This document shows positions 46,882 through 56,793 of a stretch of 64,000 bases of DNA, in pieces. The notes beneath the pieces are model-generated. The model did no database searches. It was not told the origin of the DNA and worked only from the letters and a program-made list of their open reading frames with translations. The position numbers were made by a program, and so were the translations under genes. Source of the stretch: Gloeomargaritales cyanobacterium VI4D9 (GTDB lineage: Bacteria > Cyanobacteriota > Cyanobacteriia > Gloeomargaritales > Gloeomargaritaceae). The stretch spans positions 1,835,157 to 1,899,156 of the forward strand of contig OV696605.1 of the NCBI GenBank assembly GCA_927797885.1. Direction: 5' to 3'. Each line of letters starts with the position of its first letter. Position 1 is the stretch's first letter.

Positions 46882-47389
46882 GGTATTGATACCCTTGGCG
46901 CACCCGCTCGTGAAAGGCCAGGGACTCCCGTTCCATTTGGTCTAAGGCTCCCCGTCCCTTCGCCCGGGCTAACCCCACCGCCACCGGCACATCCAGCCAC
47001 AGGGTCAAATCCGGGGTTAATCCCTCGGTCGCCACCTGATTCATTTGCTCAATCAGGGTCGCATCTACGCCTCGTCCCCAGCCCTGGTAGGCAATGGTGG
47101 AATCCGTGTAGCGGTCACAGAGGATAACTTTATTATTTTGTAAAGCCGGTTTAAGTACTTCCGTCACATGGGTAGCTCGGTCAGCGGCGTAGAGCAAAAG
47201 TTCCGTGCGGTGGGGGAGTTTGTGTTGTAACAGGAGTTGGCGCAGGGATTGTCCCAGCGGCGTGCCCCCCGGCTCATGGGTGACCAGCACACCGTAGCCT
47301 TTTTGGGTCAACCAATCAGCGAGTAACCGGGTTTGGGTGGTTTTGCCCGCACCTTCAATGCCTTCGAGCGAGATAAACCAACCGGTCAT
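46760..47389 (-). CDS. tmk: Thymidylate kinase
   Basis: Phosphorylates dTMP. P-loop in SLEGIEGAGKTTQ, with TREPGGT-like THEPGGTPLGQ and the lid region DRYTDSTIAYQGWGRG. ATG 47389 is the true start; a longer open frame runs into the tRNA-Cys gene and is rejected. Convergent and overlapping with crtR. Confidence 0.93.
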   Translation of the reverse strand: MTGWFISLEGIEGAGKTTQTRLLADWLTQKGYGVLVTHEPGGTPLGQSLRQLLLQHKLPHRTELLLYAADRATHVTEVLKPALQNNKVILCDRYTDSTIAYQGWGRGVDATLIEQMNQVATEGLTPDLTLWLDVPVAVGLARAKGRGALDQMERESLAFHERVRQGYQYLNHQYPERMVRIAAELPIEQVFQQISLAVSAHFFGASGCQ

Positions 47390-47436
47390 GGGCACCATCG
47401 GGACAGAGGCCATCATGCTAATATATCCGAATGGGT

Positions 47437-47508
<72 letters not shown>

Positions 47509-47571
47509 TATACAATCTCAAATGATTTGTCTTTGATTACCTTCTCTCGCGCCACCATCGGTGTAATCGTT

Positions 47572-47652
47572 TATGGCAATCCTAAATGATGATGCAACAG
47601 GTACTCACAGAAATCAGGTTCCAGTGGGTTTCCCCTGTAATTACTGTTTCAA
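47572..47652 (+). repeat. Repeat family E, copy 2
   Basis: TATGGCAATCCTAAATGATG, GCAACAG, CTCACAGAAATCAGGTTCCA and CTGTTTCAAT match 8910-8990. Lies at the 3' end of the 5'-nucleotidase gene. Confidence 0.6.
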
Positions 47653-47702
47653 TCGCCGATAGGTTTGTTATCAAGGTTCCCTGAAATGATTACAAACAGG
47701 TT

Positions 47703-49355
47703 TTATAAGCCGTTCTGAATCCGTCCCAAAGCTGGCGGGGAGACGGGAGACTGTGCCCGGAAATAGGCTTCCCAAGCGGCCAAGTCCGTCACCCCCCCCA
47801 CCCGCTCCTGTCCCTGGCGCAAAACGGTGAAATTGTCCCCCCCATCCGCCAAAAAGCTATTCACCGTCACTCGGTAGGTTTGCTCCGGGCGAATGGGCTG
47901 GCCGTTGAGGGTCATTTCCAGCACCCGGTTCCCTGGGGAGGCGGTGGGCGACCAACGGTAGCGAAAGCCCTGGGACACTTGCAGGATGCGGTTTTGTCCC
48001 GGCACCGGGTTATCAAACTGCTGTTCCAAAAGTGCCTTGATCTGTGCTCCCGTCAGGGTCATCGTCACCAAATTATTGCCAAACGGTTGCACCGCAAAGG
48101 CTTGCCCGTAGGTCACATTTCCCCCTGGTGCATAGGTCAACTCGGCCCGAATCCCCCCCGGATTCATAAATGCCACCACCGCTGACCCCTGATCTGACGC
48201 TTGGGTGGCCGCCAACTGGGCATCGGCAATCAGATTTCCCAGGGGCATTTCCCCACTGGGGCTGGCAGTACGAAGTATATCTGCTGTAATCTGCCCAATC
48301 ACTCGGTTCGCCAGAGGGTCAGCCAAGGCTTTGTAGCGGTTGATCAAACGGGTGAGCGTCCCATCCGCAGGCACATCCCGGGTGACAATCAGGTTATTCG
48401 CCTGAATCAAACGCACATCTTTTGTCCGCCGGTCAAGGGTGAGATTAATATCTGTAATCAACCGCCCAAAGGCAGAGGCACTGGTCACCACCCGCCCATC
48501 CAACACGCAGTTATAGGCTTGATGGGTATGGCCGGTAATGAACAAATCCACCGCCGGGTTCGTGCGTTGAACAATATCTACAATCGCCCCGGAAATACTA
48601 GGGCATTCGTTGAACCCCCCGGCGGGCATTCCCCCCTCATGCACCAGCACCACAATCGCTTGAATCCCCTGTTTTTGCAATTCCGGCACCAGGGCATTCA
48701 CCGTATCCGCCTCATTCTGGAAACGTAACCCCACAATCCCCCGCTGGGAAACAATTTTCGGAGTGCCTTCCAAAGTCATACCAATAAAGGCAATTTTCAC
48801 CCCATCAAACGTGTAAATTTTATAGGCAGGTAGAATCGGTTGACCCGTTTTTTCATCAATCACATTCGCCGCCAAATATTGAAATTTAGCCCCCCCAAAC
48901 CGCCGATTACCCTGACAGCCATCCTGGGGATGACACCCCCCTTTTTGTAAACGCAATAATTCGGTTGCCCCCTGGTCAAATTCATGATTGCCCACTGCAT
49001 TGACCGCCAGTTGCATGGCATCAAGGGCTTCAATCGTCGGTTCATCGTGGAAGAGGGCAGACAGCAAAGGACTCGCCCCAATCGAATCGCCAGCGGATAC
49101 CAACAAAGTGCGGGGATTTTTGCGCCGCAATTGCTTAATATGAGTAGCGAGATATTCCACCCCACCCGCAGGAATGCGCTGTCCGTCGGGTAAAGTAAAT
49201 GTTAAATTAGCCGGTTCCAAATTGCCATGCAAATCATTAAAAGCAATCAACTGCACCGTGACGCTCTGATTTTGGGCAGAAATCATGGGCATAAAGACCA
49301 GGGTTAACACCAGGGAACATAAACTCACCAGGAGTATTTTGAACATTTGGTTCAT
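47703..49355 (-). CDS. Exported 5'-nucleotidase/metallophosphoesterase
   Basis: 550 residues with a signal peptide (MFKILLVSLCSLVLTLVFM). The metallophosphatase domain has FNDLHGNLEP, GDSIGASPLLS, NAVGNHEFDQG and TGHTHQAYN; the C-terminal substrate-binding domain holds FMNPGGIRAEL and DGGDNFT. It acts in the periplasm on nucleotides to recover phosphate. Not the linked pho-type operon seen in some species. Confidence 0.9.
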   Translation of the reverse strand: MNQMFKILLVSLCSLVLTLVFMPMISAQNQSVTVQLIAFNDLHGNLEPANLTFTLPDGQRIPAGGVEYLATHIKQLRRKNPRTLLVSAGDSIGASPLLSALFHDEPTIEALDAMQLAVNAVGNHEFDQGATELLRLQKGGCHPQDGCQGNRRFGGAKFQYLAANVIDEKTGQPILPAYKIYTFDGVKIAFIGMTLEGTPKIVSQRGIVGLRFQNEADTVNALVPELQKQGIQAIVVLVHEGGMPAGGFNECPSISGAIVDIVQRTNPAVDLFITGHTHQAYNCVLDGRVVTSASAFGRLITDINLTLDRRTKDVRLIQANNLIVTRDVPADGTLTRLINRYKALADPLANRVIGQITADILRTASPSGEMPLGNLIADAQLAATQASDQGSAVVAFMNPGGIRAELTYAPGGNVTYGQAFAVQPFGNNLVTMTLTGAQIKALLEQQFDNPVPGQNRILQVSQGFRYRWSPTASPGNRVLEMTLNGQPIRPEQTYRVTVNSFLADGGDNFTVLRQGQERVGGVTDLAAWEAYFRAQSPVSPPALGRIQNGL

Positions 49356-49489
49356 AACTTGGGCACCCCCATCCCCATCTGCATTGAGTATAACGGTTCT
49401 AGGGATGCAACCCGCGTTATGGTTCTTGTGAACCTTGGATCATCTCACGCTTTCAGAAGCCATCTGATGGAGCGAGCGGTTACGAACGC

Positions 49490-50401
49490 TTATTGCCCTG
49501 TCGTGGGGGAATTCTGATTCATTAGCTCTAAATAAATATGTTCTAGGCGCACGGGTTGGCGGGCAATCGAAGTAAGGGAAATCCCGGAAAATAGGTTTAT
49601 AATTTGGTTCAGTTCCAGCACTTCTGGTACCCAGAATAGTAAATCCTGATTGTAGTTACGAATCGCCCAACCTAATGCCCGCGCCCGTTGCATTGCGATT
49701 TCCGGGGTGGGGGTTTGAATCACTAAAACTTCCGCCGCCGGAATCAGGGTTTTCAGAGAATCTAAAGTCCCTTCAGCGATTAACCTTCCTTGTTTTAAGA
49801 TACCAATTCGGTCGCATATCCGTTCCGCTTCTTCCAGTAAATGGGTGGTGAGTAATAGGGTCATGCCCTGCCGTTGACATTGGCGAATCAACTGCCACAC
49901 TTCAAAGCGAGATTCAATATCCAAACTAGCAGTAGGTTCATCCAAAATTAACAGTTTTGGTTGATGAATTAAGGCGATGGCAATGTTCAACCGCCTTTGC
50001 ATTCCCCCGCTGAGATTTTCAGCCAGACTGTCTGCCCGCAATTCCAATCCCACCAGCCGCAAACATTGTTGGACTCGCTTCGCCAAGTCCCGCTCCGCCA
50101 CCCCATAAATACGCCCAAAAAAATAGAGATGTTCTGCACAGGTTAAACTCTGATAGAGTAAATCTTTTTGAGGGGCAACTCCGAGGAGATAACGGTGGCT
50201 CGGTCGCCAGGATTGACCAGCGATATACACCTGTCCTTGGTCAGCATTCAGGAGATGACAAATGATATTAATTAAGGTGGTTTTCCCCGCCCCATTAGGT
50301 CCTAGAAGTCCATAAATTTCTCCTGATTTGATCTCTAAATTAATTCCCTGGAGAACCGGGCGGTTGGGATAACTCTTGTATAGCTGTTCAACTTTTAGCA
50401 C
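49490..50401 (-). CDS. ABC transporter ATP-binding protein
   Basis: 303 residues, GTG start. GPNGAGKTTLI (Walker A), LSGGMQRRLNIAIALI (signature) and LILDEPTASLD (Walker B), with a C-terminal extension, match the CcmA/multidrug (ABC-2) ATPases. No permease gene is adjacent in this window, so the partner is elsewhere. Confidence 0.88.
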   Translation of the reverse strand: MLKVEQLYKSYPNRPVLQGINLEIKSGEIYGLLGPNGAGKTTLINIICHLLNADQGQVYIAGQSWRPSHRYLLGVAPQKDLLYQSLTCAEHLYFFGRIYGVAERDLAKRVQQCLRLVGLELRADSLAENLSGGMQRRLNIAIALIHQPKLLILDEPTASLDIESRFEVWQLIRQCQRQGMTLLLTTHLLEEAERICDRIGILKQGRLIAEGTLDSLKTLIPAAEVLVIQTPTPEIAMQRARALGWAIRNYNQDLLFWVPEVLELNQIINLFSGISLTSIARQPVRLEHIYLELMNQNSPTTGQ

Positions 50402-50500
50402 AGGACACGGGGGGAAATGAATTTACATAGCAATCTTAGTGGAATTTAGATGGAATTTAGAACCGTGATCCCAGGGACATCGCTAACGGATTTACTGTCC

Positions 50501-51412
50501 TCATCTGGAGGTGGTTTCCCGTTCCAATTCCTCCACCAGTTGTTCCAAGTGATTGCGTTGGGCACGAAATACGGAACTACAAAAATGACAGGTGACTTCC
50601 GCCCCATCATCCTGGTGAATCATGCTTTGCAATTCCCCGACCCCCAACATTTTCAACGCCCCCAAAACCCGGTCAAAATTGCACCCACAATGAAAACGCA
50701 CCAACTGGGTTTCAGGAAACACCGTTAAATCCATATCTCCGAGCAACTCTTGAAACATATCCCCCAACTGCCGACCCGCCAAAAGCAAGGGGGTAAACCC
50801 CGACAGTGCCGACACCCGGGATTCCAACACGCTGATTAATTCCTCGTCCTCCGCCGCCTTGGGTAAAATCTGTAATAACAAACCACCCGCCGCCTGCACC
50901 TGCCCCGCCTCCAGATAAACCCCCAAAGCCAATGCCGATGGGGTCTGCTCCGAAGTGGTCAGGTAATAGGTGATGTCTTCCCCCACCTCCCCGGACACCA
51001 GTTCCACCGTACCGGCGTAGGGATAGCCGTAACCATTGTCCCGCAGGACATAGAGATACCCCTGGGAACCCACCGCCTGACTCACATCCAACTTGCCCCG
51101 GGCATTGGGCGGCAATTCCACCCCCGGCTGATCCACATAACCCCGCACCGTGCCGTCCCGTCCCGCATCCACAAACACCGTGCCCAAGGGACCATTCCCC
51201 TGGAACCGGATATTCACCCGTGCTGATTGACGTTTCATGTTGGACGCTAGGAGTAACCCGGCACTCATGGTACGCCCCAAAGCCGCCGTTGCCACATAGG
51301 ATAACCCGTGCCGCTGTCGAGCTTCCGCCACCAACCGGGTCGTGATCACCCCCACCGCCCGAATCGCTCCACCCGCCGCCGTTGCCCGCACCAACTGATC
51401 CACCATACCCAT
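50501..51412 (-). CDS. hslO: Redox-regulated chaperone Hsp33
   Basis: 303 residues with the zinc-binding cysteines [10 protein letters not shown] and [10 protein letters not shown] near the C-terminus (CxC and CxxC), which form disulfides under oxidative stress. The N-terminal [13 protein letters not shown] is typical. Divergent from deoC, with the 5' ends 47 bases apart. Confidence 0.92.
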   Translation of the reverse strand: MGMVDQLVRATAAGGAIRAVGVITTRLVAEARQRHGLSYVATAALGRTMSAGLLLASNMKRQSARVNIRFQGNGPLGTVFVDAGRDGTVRGYVDQPGVELPPNARGKLDVSQAVGSQGYLYVLRDNGYGYPYAGTVELVSGEVGEDITYYLTTSEQTPSALALGVYLEAGQVQAAGGLLLQILPKAAEDEELISVLESRVSALSGFTPLLLAGRQLGDMFQELLGDMDLTVFPETQLVRFHCGCNFDRVLGALKMLGVGELQSMIHQDDGAEVTCHFCSSVFRAQRNHLEQLVEELERETTSR

Positions 51413-51459
51413 TTCCCGAAGAATATCTCTATGATGGTACCGTGTTTCTCCCAGAACCG

Positions 51460-52128
51460 ATGCCCTCCCCCCTGCCCGATATTGCCACCGTGATTGAACA
51501 CGCCCTTTTGCAACCGGGGATCACCCCCGATGCCGTCCAACAGGGTTGTCAAGAGGCAGACCGGTATCAATTTCCGGTGGTCTGTGTCTATCCAAGCGCA
51601 GTACAACAATGCGTGGAACTCCTGCATCAATCTCCCTGTCGGGTCTGTGCCGTGATTGGTTTTCCCAGCGGTGCCACCACCCCGATGGTGAAATATACCG
51701 AAGCGATGGAAGCGGTAGAATTTGGTGCTAAAGAATTGGATGTGGTGATTAATTTGGGTTGGCTCAAAGGGGGTAAGACTAAAGCAGTTTATGAAGAAAT
51801 CGCCCAGATTGTCAGTGAAACCAAACAAACCGTTAAAGCTATTTTAGAAATGAATATCCTCACCCAAGAGGAACAAAAACTAGCCGCTGAAATCTGTTTA
51901 GATGCGGGCGTACATTACCTAAAAACCGGTACCGGGTGGTTCGGGGGAGCAACGGTAGAACAGGTTAGCTTTTTACAAAAAATTAGCAATAACAGGGTGG
52001 GGATCAAAGCCTCCGGTGGGATTAAAACCATTACCCAAGCCCAGGAATTGCTCTTAGCTGGAGCCACCCGCATTGGCACCTCCCGAGGGGTAGATTTGGT
52101 CAAACAACAGGCGGAATTAAATGCCTAA
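51460..52128 (+). CDS. deoC: Deoxyribose-phosphate aldolase
   Basis: 222 residues; Schiff-base lysine in HYLKTGTGW, second lysine in [10 protein letters not shown], and the acid in [10 protein letters not shown]. The start ATG 51460 fits the family ([20 protein letters not shown]). Overlaps the next gene by eight bases. Confidence 0.92.
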   Translation: MPSPLPDIATVIEHALLQPGITPDAVQQGCQEADRYQFPVVCVYPSAVQQCVELLHQSPCRVCAVIGFPSGATTPMVKYTEAMEAVEFGAKELDVVINLGWLKGGKTKAVYEEIAQIVSETKQTVKAILEMNILTQEEQKLAAEICLDAGVHYLKTGTGWFGGATVEQVSFLQKISNNRVGIKASGGIKTITQAQELLLAGATRIGTSRGVDLVKQQAELNA

Positions 52129-53980
52129 CCAAGGGAATTTTTGGCAGGAATTTCAACCCATTGCTTGGATTGCCACCACACCGGTCAGTCAAAGCCGTTT
52201 TTTACCCCTCGCCCAAAGCTCACAAAGCGTTCTCTGGTGTTCCCCTCACTTAGAAACACATCCTAATTGCCAAAGATATAACAATTCCTTGCGAGAACAT
52301 TTAACCGCCATTTGGTCACAACAAAAAGCCCTCATTTTTGGTTTAACCCTGGGGGCAGTGGTGCGTTTGATCGCCCCTTTTTTAAGTGATAAATACTCTG
52401 ACCCGATTGTGCTTTGCATCCCGGAATCAGGGGAATACGTGATTACTGTTTGTGGCGGACATCAGCATCAGGGCGACCGACTTTGTGAACAGATTGCCCA
52501 TTTATTGGGCATGAAACCGGTGATTACCGATGCCGCCACTGCCCACGAGATGCCTGGGGTAGATATCTGGGGAATGCCCTGGGGTTGGTGCAAAGGGGCG
52601 GGGGATTGGACGGGCGTTGCCAGTGCGGTGATTCGGGGAGAACCTGTCGCAATTATCCAAGAATCAGGAAATACCCTCTGGCGGCAAACTATCGCATCAA
52701 AAACTAATTTAATTTTCACCGATAAACCGGATGCTCATGCTCAAACCATCTGGATTACTCACAGGGAAATTACACTCTCCCAACCGGGTCAAATTGTTTG
52801 GCATCCCCGCATACTTTGGGTAGGCATTGGTTGTGAACGGGGCACTTCTGAAGCTCAAATATATGAGGCGATTCAAACGGTTTTTGATACCCATCAATTA
52901 TCCTTAAACGCCATCGCCGGGATCGCCAGTATAGATATTAAAAAAACTGAAATTGGTTTAGTCAATTTAGCCCAATCCCAGGGGTGGCAGTTGGTGACTT
53001 TTTCGGCGGAAACTTTGCGGGTAATTTCAGTGCCTAATCCATCCCCGATTGTCGCCCAAACGGTGGGAACCGCCAGCGTTGCCGAAGCCAGTGCCATTCA
53101 AGCGTCCCAAGGCAGTTTATTAGTTCCCAAACACATCCTGGGTGCCGTGACCGTGGCGGTAGCCCTATCCCCCCAGGAATGGCTGGAGCGGTCTGGAACC
53201 CTGTACTTGGTGGGCATGGGACCGGGGGATTTAGCCCATCTGACCCCCGCCGCTCGCAATGCCATCAGACAGGCAGATGTGGTCATTGGCTATAGTTTGT
53301 ACTTACAATTGCTTGATGGGATCAAACATCCTAGTCAGATTTGGGAACCTTACCCAATTGGCGAGGAAACCCGGCGGGCACAACGGGCGATTGATCTGGC
53401 TCGTTGGGGGTTAAAAGTAGCAGTAGTATCCTCTGGCGATTGTGGCATTTATGGAATGGCTGGTGTGGTTATAGAACTATTACAAAAACAGGGCAATATC
53501 AACCCAGAATTTAGTGTAGAAATTATCCCTGGCATTTCCGCTTTACAGTCCGCCGCTAGTCGGGTAGGAGTGCCCTTAATGCAGGATTTTTGTGCGATCA
53601 GTTTAAGTGATTTACACGTGCCTTGGGAGATAATTGCCCAACGGCTCACCCACGCCGCCCAAGGGGATTTTGTCACCATTTTTTACAATCCTTGTTCCCA
53701 ACAAAGAACTTGGCAATTACCCACAGCCCAGGCGATTTTCTTACAATATCGTGACCCGCAAACCCCAGTAGCAATTGTGCGGCAAGCCTACCGTAAAGAT
53801 GAACAGATTTGGTACACTAATTTAGAGAATTTGACCAAACAACCCATTGATATGTTTTGCACAATTATCATTGGTAATTCTCGCACTTACCCAAGCAAAT
53901 ATGGTCTAATTACCCCTCGGAATTACCCACTAAAATTGCCCCATTCTGACCCCCAAAACCAAAACTCAGATTCAGGATAG
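52121..53980 (+). CDS. cobJ: CbiG-CobJ fusion, cobalamin (B12) corrin ring enzyme
   Basis: 619 residues. The N-terminal part (to about 340) is CbiG-like ([29 protein letters not shown]), which opens the ring lactone. The C-terminal part is precorrin-3B C17-methyltransferase: [47 protein letters not shown]. The fusion is known in cyanobacteria. Translation is likely coupled to deoC (ATG inside the deoC end). Confidence 0.92.
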   Translation: MPNQGNFWQEFQPIAWIATTPVSQSRFLPLAQSSQSVLWCSPHLETHPNCQRYNNSLREHLTAIWSQQKALIFGLTLGAVVRLIAPFLSDKYSDPIVLCIPESGEYVITVCGGHQHQGDRLCEQIAHLLGMKPVITDAATAHEMPGVDIWGMPWGWCKGAGDWTGVASAVIRGEPVAIIQESGNTLWRQTIASKTNLIFTDKPDAHAQTIWITHREITLSQPGQIVWHPRILWVGIGCERGTSEAQIYEAIQTVFDTHQLSLNAIAGIASIDIKKTEIGLVNLAQSQGWQLVTFSAETLRVISVPNPSPIVAQTVGTASVAEASAIQASQGSLLVPKHILGAVTVAVALSPQEWLERSGTLYLVGMGPGDLAHLTPAARNAIRQADVVIGYSLYLQLLDGIKHPSQIWEPYPIGEETRRAQRAIDLARWGLKVAVVSSGDCGIYGMAGVVIELLQKQGNINPEFSVEIIPGISALQSAASRVGVPLMQDFCAISLSDLHVPWEIIAQRLTHAAQGDFVTIFYNPCSQQRTWQLPTAQAIFLQYRDPQTPVAIVRQAYRKDEQIWYTNLENLTKQPIDMFCTIIIGNSRTYPSKYGLITPRNYPLKLPHSDPQNQNSDSG

Positions 53981-55022
53981 AATGAAGTTGTTTATCCTGC
54001 TTAACCCGTACAAAATTTGCTGAAAAATCCGGCTCAGTCAAGCCCACACAAGGCGGTAAAACTTGGTCTTTTATGGCTAATAATGAAAAAATGATGTTAA
54101 CAATCCCAGAGGCTCCTAAACTATGCCCCGTTGCTCCTTTGGTTGCTAAAATCGGTATATCATCGGGAAATAAACGCTGTATAATCTGAATTTCTCGGTC
54201 ATCATTGCGTAGGGTTCCTGTACCATGCGTGTGGATGGCGGAACATTGATTGAAGGTTAAATGATTAGCTTTGAAACAGTTATCAATCGCTGTAATTGCA
54301 GGCTGTATATCCCGACTGGGTAACACAGGATTATCCGCATCACACGTGCATCCCCAACCCAGGATTGAACCATATTTTTGTGTAGAATTATTTCCCTTTT
54401 CCAGTAATATCACACCTGCGGCTTCTCCTAATACAAACCCTTGCCTTTTTTGATCAAAAGGGAAACAGCCATGTTTGGCTAAAGCACCCATTTGCATAAA
54501 TCCCGCCAGGGTCAAGGGTGTAATCGGCGCATCCACCGCCCCTACAATGACCTGCGAGCATTGTCCTTGGCGCAACCACTCCACCCCCGTCGCCACTGCC
54601 CATGCCCCGGTTGCACACGCCGCCATCGGTGCTGATACCAAACTTTTTGTACCTACTTTAGCAGCAACGATGCGGGCCAAACTACCCGGCAAATGTTCTA
54701 ACCATGTATGGTAATCGTCCCGCTGATGAGCTAACCATTCTTCCCACAGATATTGCGCTCCCCGGCTTGAACCAATGACCACACCGCAATTTGGCAAAGG
54801 TAATTTCCAGCCCGCATCTTGTAATGCTTCTGTCAGGGCAGTAAGTAATAACGTTGTCGGCTCGCTAGGCACGGATGCAATCATAGCGAGAGGTACGGGA
54901 GACAAATGGGCAAAAGGTTGCTGTATTTTGATAGGACAATGACCCGCCAATAAATTTTGCCAATTCGTCTGTTTATCCTTACCCAATGGGGATACCAGCC
55001 CCATGCCTACCACATGAACCAT
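53910..55022 (-). CDS. Beta-ketoacyl-ACP synthase (FabF-like)
   Basis: 370 residues with the Cys-His-His triad: MAACATGAWA, IHTHGTGT and KGATGHSLGASG. Makes carbon-carbon bonds in fatty acid or polyketide synthesis. The low match to typical FabF outside the triad leaves open a special role. ATG 55022 follows the trmB stop. Its 3' end overlaps cbiG-cobJ by 71 bases. Confidence 0.85.
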   Translation of the reverse strand: MVHVVGMGLVSPLGKDKQTNWQNLLAGHCPIKIQQPFAHLSPVPLAMIASVPSEPTTLLLTALTEALQDAGWKLPLPNCGVVIGSSRGAQYLWEEWLAHQRDDYHTWLEHLPGSLARIVAAKVGTKSLVSAPMAACATGAWAVATGVEWLRQGQCSQVIVGAVDAPITPLTLAGFMQMGALAKHGCFPFDQKRQGFVLGEAAGVILLEKGNNSTQKYGSILGWGCTCDADNPVLPSRDIQPAITAIDNCFKANHLTFNQCSAIHTHGTGTLRNDDREIQIIQRLFPDDIPILATKGATGHSLGASGIVNIIFSLLAIKDQVLPPCVGLTEPDFSANFVRVKQDKQLHSILNLSFGFGGQNGAILVGNSEG

Positions 55023-55024
55023 TG

Positions 55025-55651
55025 TCAATCTACCCGTCGCCGCAGGAGAAAGCGATAGACCGGCAAACCCCGTCGGAGCACGGACTGTTCCCGCTCGGTG
55101 GGAATGCCCAGGGGATTTTCTGCTAAAAATTCACCTTGCGTTTGAAACTGAGGATGACGTTGAAAATGGCGATACATATCGAGGGCAACGTCCAAAACAT
55201 CAGATTGTAAAAACACGTCTCCTTCTGGTTGTAAATAATTCGCAATTACTGCTACTAAATCCGGCTGTACTACTCGTCGTTTCTGCTGTTTTCGTTTGAA
55301 CCAGGGGTCAGGAAATTGGATTGTGACCCGTTGTAAGACTTGAATAGGAAAACTAGCAAGAATTCCAGCGAGGTGTACATTCGCCTGTGCCAGGAGAAAG
55401 TAAAGATTGTTCAAATTATGATTGATTCTCAATGCGTTGGCTTGATGGACAAGTGGCTCGCGAATTTCTAACCCCAAAAAATTCCAATTGGGTAACTGCT
55501 CAGCCATTTTCAATAAAAACTGTCCCCTAGCGGAACCAATATCTAAATGTAAGGGCTGTTGCACCTGCCCATAAATTAACTGCCAATCCGGGAGTTGCAA
55601 GGGTTGGGAAAACTGGTGACTGAGGGGATTAACGTGTTGTCGTACCCGCAT
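55025..55651 (-). CDS. trmB: tRNA (guanine-N7-)-methyltransferase
   Basis: 208 residues; SAM motif LDIGSARGQFLLKMAEQ and the signature IQFPDPWFKRKQQKRR. Methylates G46 of tRNAs. Sits directly upstream of the ketoacyl synthase gene and next to a tRNA-Val gene. Confidence 0.95.
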   Translation of the reverse strand: MRVRQHVNPLSHQFSQPLQLPDWQLIYGQVQQPLHLDIGSARGQFLLKMAEQLPNWNFLGLEIREPLVHQANALRINHNLNNLYFLLAQANVHLAGILASFPIQVLQRVTIQFPDPWFKRKQQKRRVVQPDLVAVIANYLQPEGDVFLQSDVLDVALDMYRHFQRHPQFQTQGEFLAENPLGIPTEREQSVLRRGLPVYRFLLRRRVD

Positions 55652-55700
55652 GGATTAGCTGTGCAAATCAGAATACTAATGCTAATATAAAAGACTACCG

Positions 55701-55774
55701 GGACGCATAGCTCAGTTGGTTAGAGCACCACGTTGACATCGTGGGGGTCACTGGTTCGAGTCCAGTTGTGTCCA
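55701..55774 (+). tRNA. tRNA-Val (GAC)
   Basis: 74 bases. Acceptor GGACGCA pairs TGTGTCC with one G-U. The anticodon arm CCACG-TTGACAT-CGTGG holds GAC. T arm GGTTCGAGTCC. Discriminator A. No CCA is encoded. Confidence 0.95.
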
Positions 55775-55924
55775 TGCCCACTACAAGCCCATTTCCCCCG
55801 CTACATCACGCATTCCACCGTTATCCCGTTAGTACAAATAGTCTAAGTTGGTAGCAGTTTAGGTGCAGTTAGGGTATCTTGGAAGTGTAAAAACTGGCTA
55901 AAAACTGGATCAGGAAAATGGAGC
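55775..55924. other. Spacer after tRNA-Val, nothing recognised
   Basis: I see no open frame of note, no integrase fragment that I can defend, and no direct repeat of the tRNA end. Confidence 0.5.
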
Positions 55925-56064
55925 TATAGCAATCCTACTTGATTTACATTAGCTTGCGTGCCGTAGGCATACAAGAATTTTCCAGAACCATACACCGCAG
56001 GTGCTTCTTTGACGGGGACGGTGCCCCTGCGACCCCTGTTCCATTCTCGTTTAGGATTGCTATA
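55925..56064 (-). repeat. MITE family A, copy 6 (long form)
   Basis: Ends TATAGCAATCCTACTTG and CGTTTAGGATTGCTATA, with the long interior (CACCGCAGGTGCTTCTTTG, GCCGTAGGCATACAAG). Nearly identical in plan to 8999-9138. Confidence 0.85.
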
Positions 56065-56334
56065 TATTTTTAATAGGCTGTAATGGTTTTGATTGGCATA
56101 TGGGGGGTGGGTTGTTTGTTCCTAAATGGCCAGCCATAAGGGATACTAGGATTTAGGTGCGTTCCTATCTTGCCTATGAACCTATCAATCCGATTTGATT
56201 GCTCAACAGGTTGGCCGGTTAAACATACCGAGTGCTTAGGGGGCAACCCTATGGCTCGTCCGTCAGCTTTTATTTTATTTAGATCAGATTTATCCCCATC
56301 CCAATTGGGTTTAAGACTTTAAGTAGGTATTTGC
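56065..56334. other. Leader region of psiE with a small hairpin
   Basis: Contains TAGGG-N5-CCCTA (56237-56251) and T-rich tracts (TTTTATTTTATTT near 56270-56282). A structured RNA or attenuator is possible but not shown by the sequence alone. Confidence 0.3.
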
Positions 56335-56793
56335 ATGAAACGTTTTTGGAAATGGTTACTTTACCATTGGCAGGACGAACCTTTTTTGGGCATCATTGGG
56401 GGGATTGAATCGCTCATTGCCCGGTTGCTTTCCCTGGCGATGATCCTGGTCATTACTGTGGCAACGATTGACCTGATCCGGCTATTAATTAGTGATTTAA
56501 CTGCGGAGCCCAAAGGCTTTTTTAGTCAGAGTTTATTTATCATTTTTGGGGCATTTTTGAATGTTTTGATTGCTTTGGAAATTCTGGAAAATATCACCGC
56601 CTATCTACGCAAACACGTGTTTCAAGTGGAGTTGGTGATTGCCACGTCGCTGATTGCTGTCGCCCGCAAAATTATTATCTTAGACCTGGATAAAACGCCA
56701 GGGTTGAGCTTGATTGGGTTGGCGTTGGCGGTTCTGGCTCTGGCGGTGAGCTATTGGATTATTCGCCGGTCAAATCCGAGCCGGGACGGGTAA
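56335..56793 (+). CDS. PsiE family membrane protein
   Basis: 152 residues, four predicted helices, with the family pattern FGAFLNVLIALEILENITAYL and ATSLIAVARKIIILD. PsiE-type proteins are phosphate-starvation inducible in E. coli; function here is inferred by family only. Convergent with clpB and overlapping it by 24 bases. Confidence 0.8.
   Translation: MKRFWKWLLYHWQDEPFLGIIGGIESLIARLLSLAMILVITVATIDLIRLLISDLTAEPKGFFSQSLFIIFGAFLNVLIALEILENITAYLRKHVFQVELVIATSLIAVARKIIILDLDKTPGLSLIGLALAVLALAVSYWIIRRSNPSRDG

Noticed and set aside
55701-55924. Integration site beside tRNA-Val
   Set aside because: No integrase and no duplicated tRNA 3' end were found.
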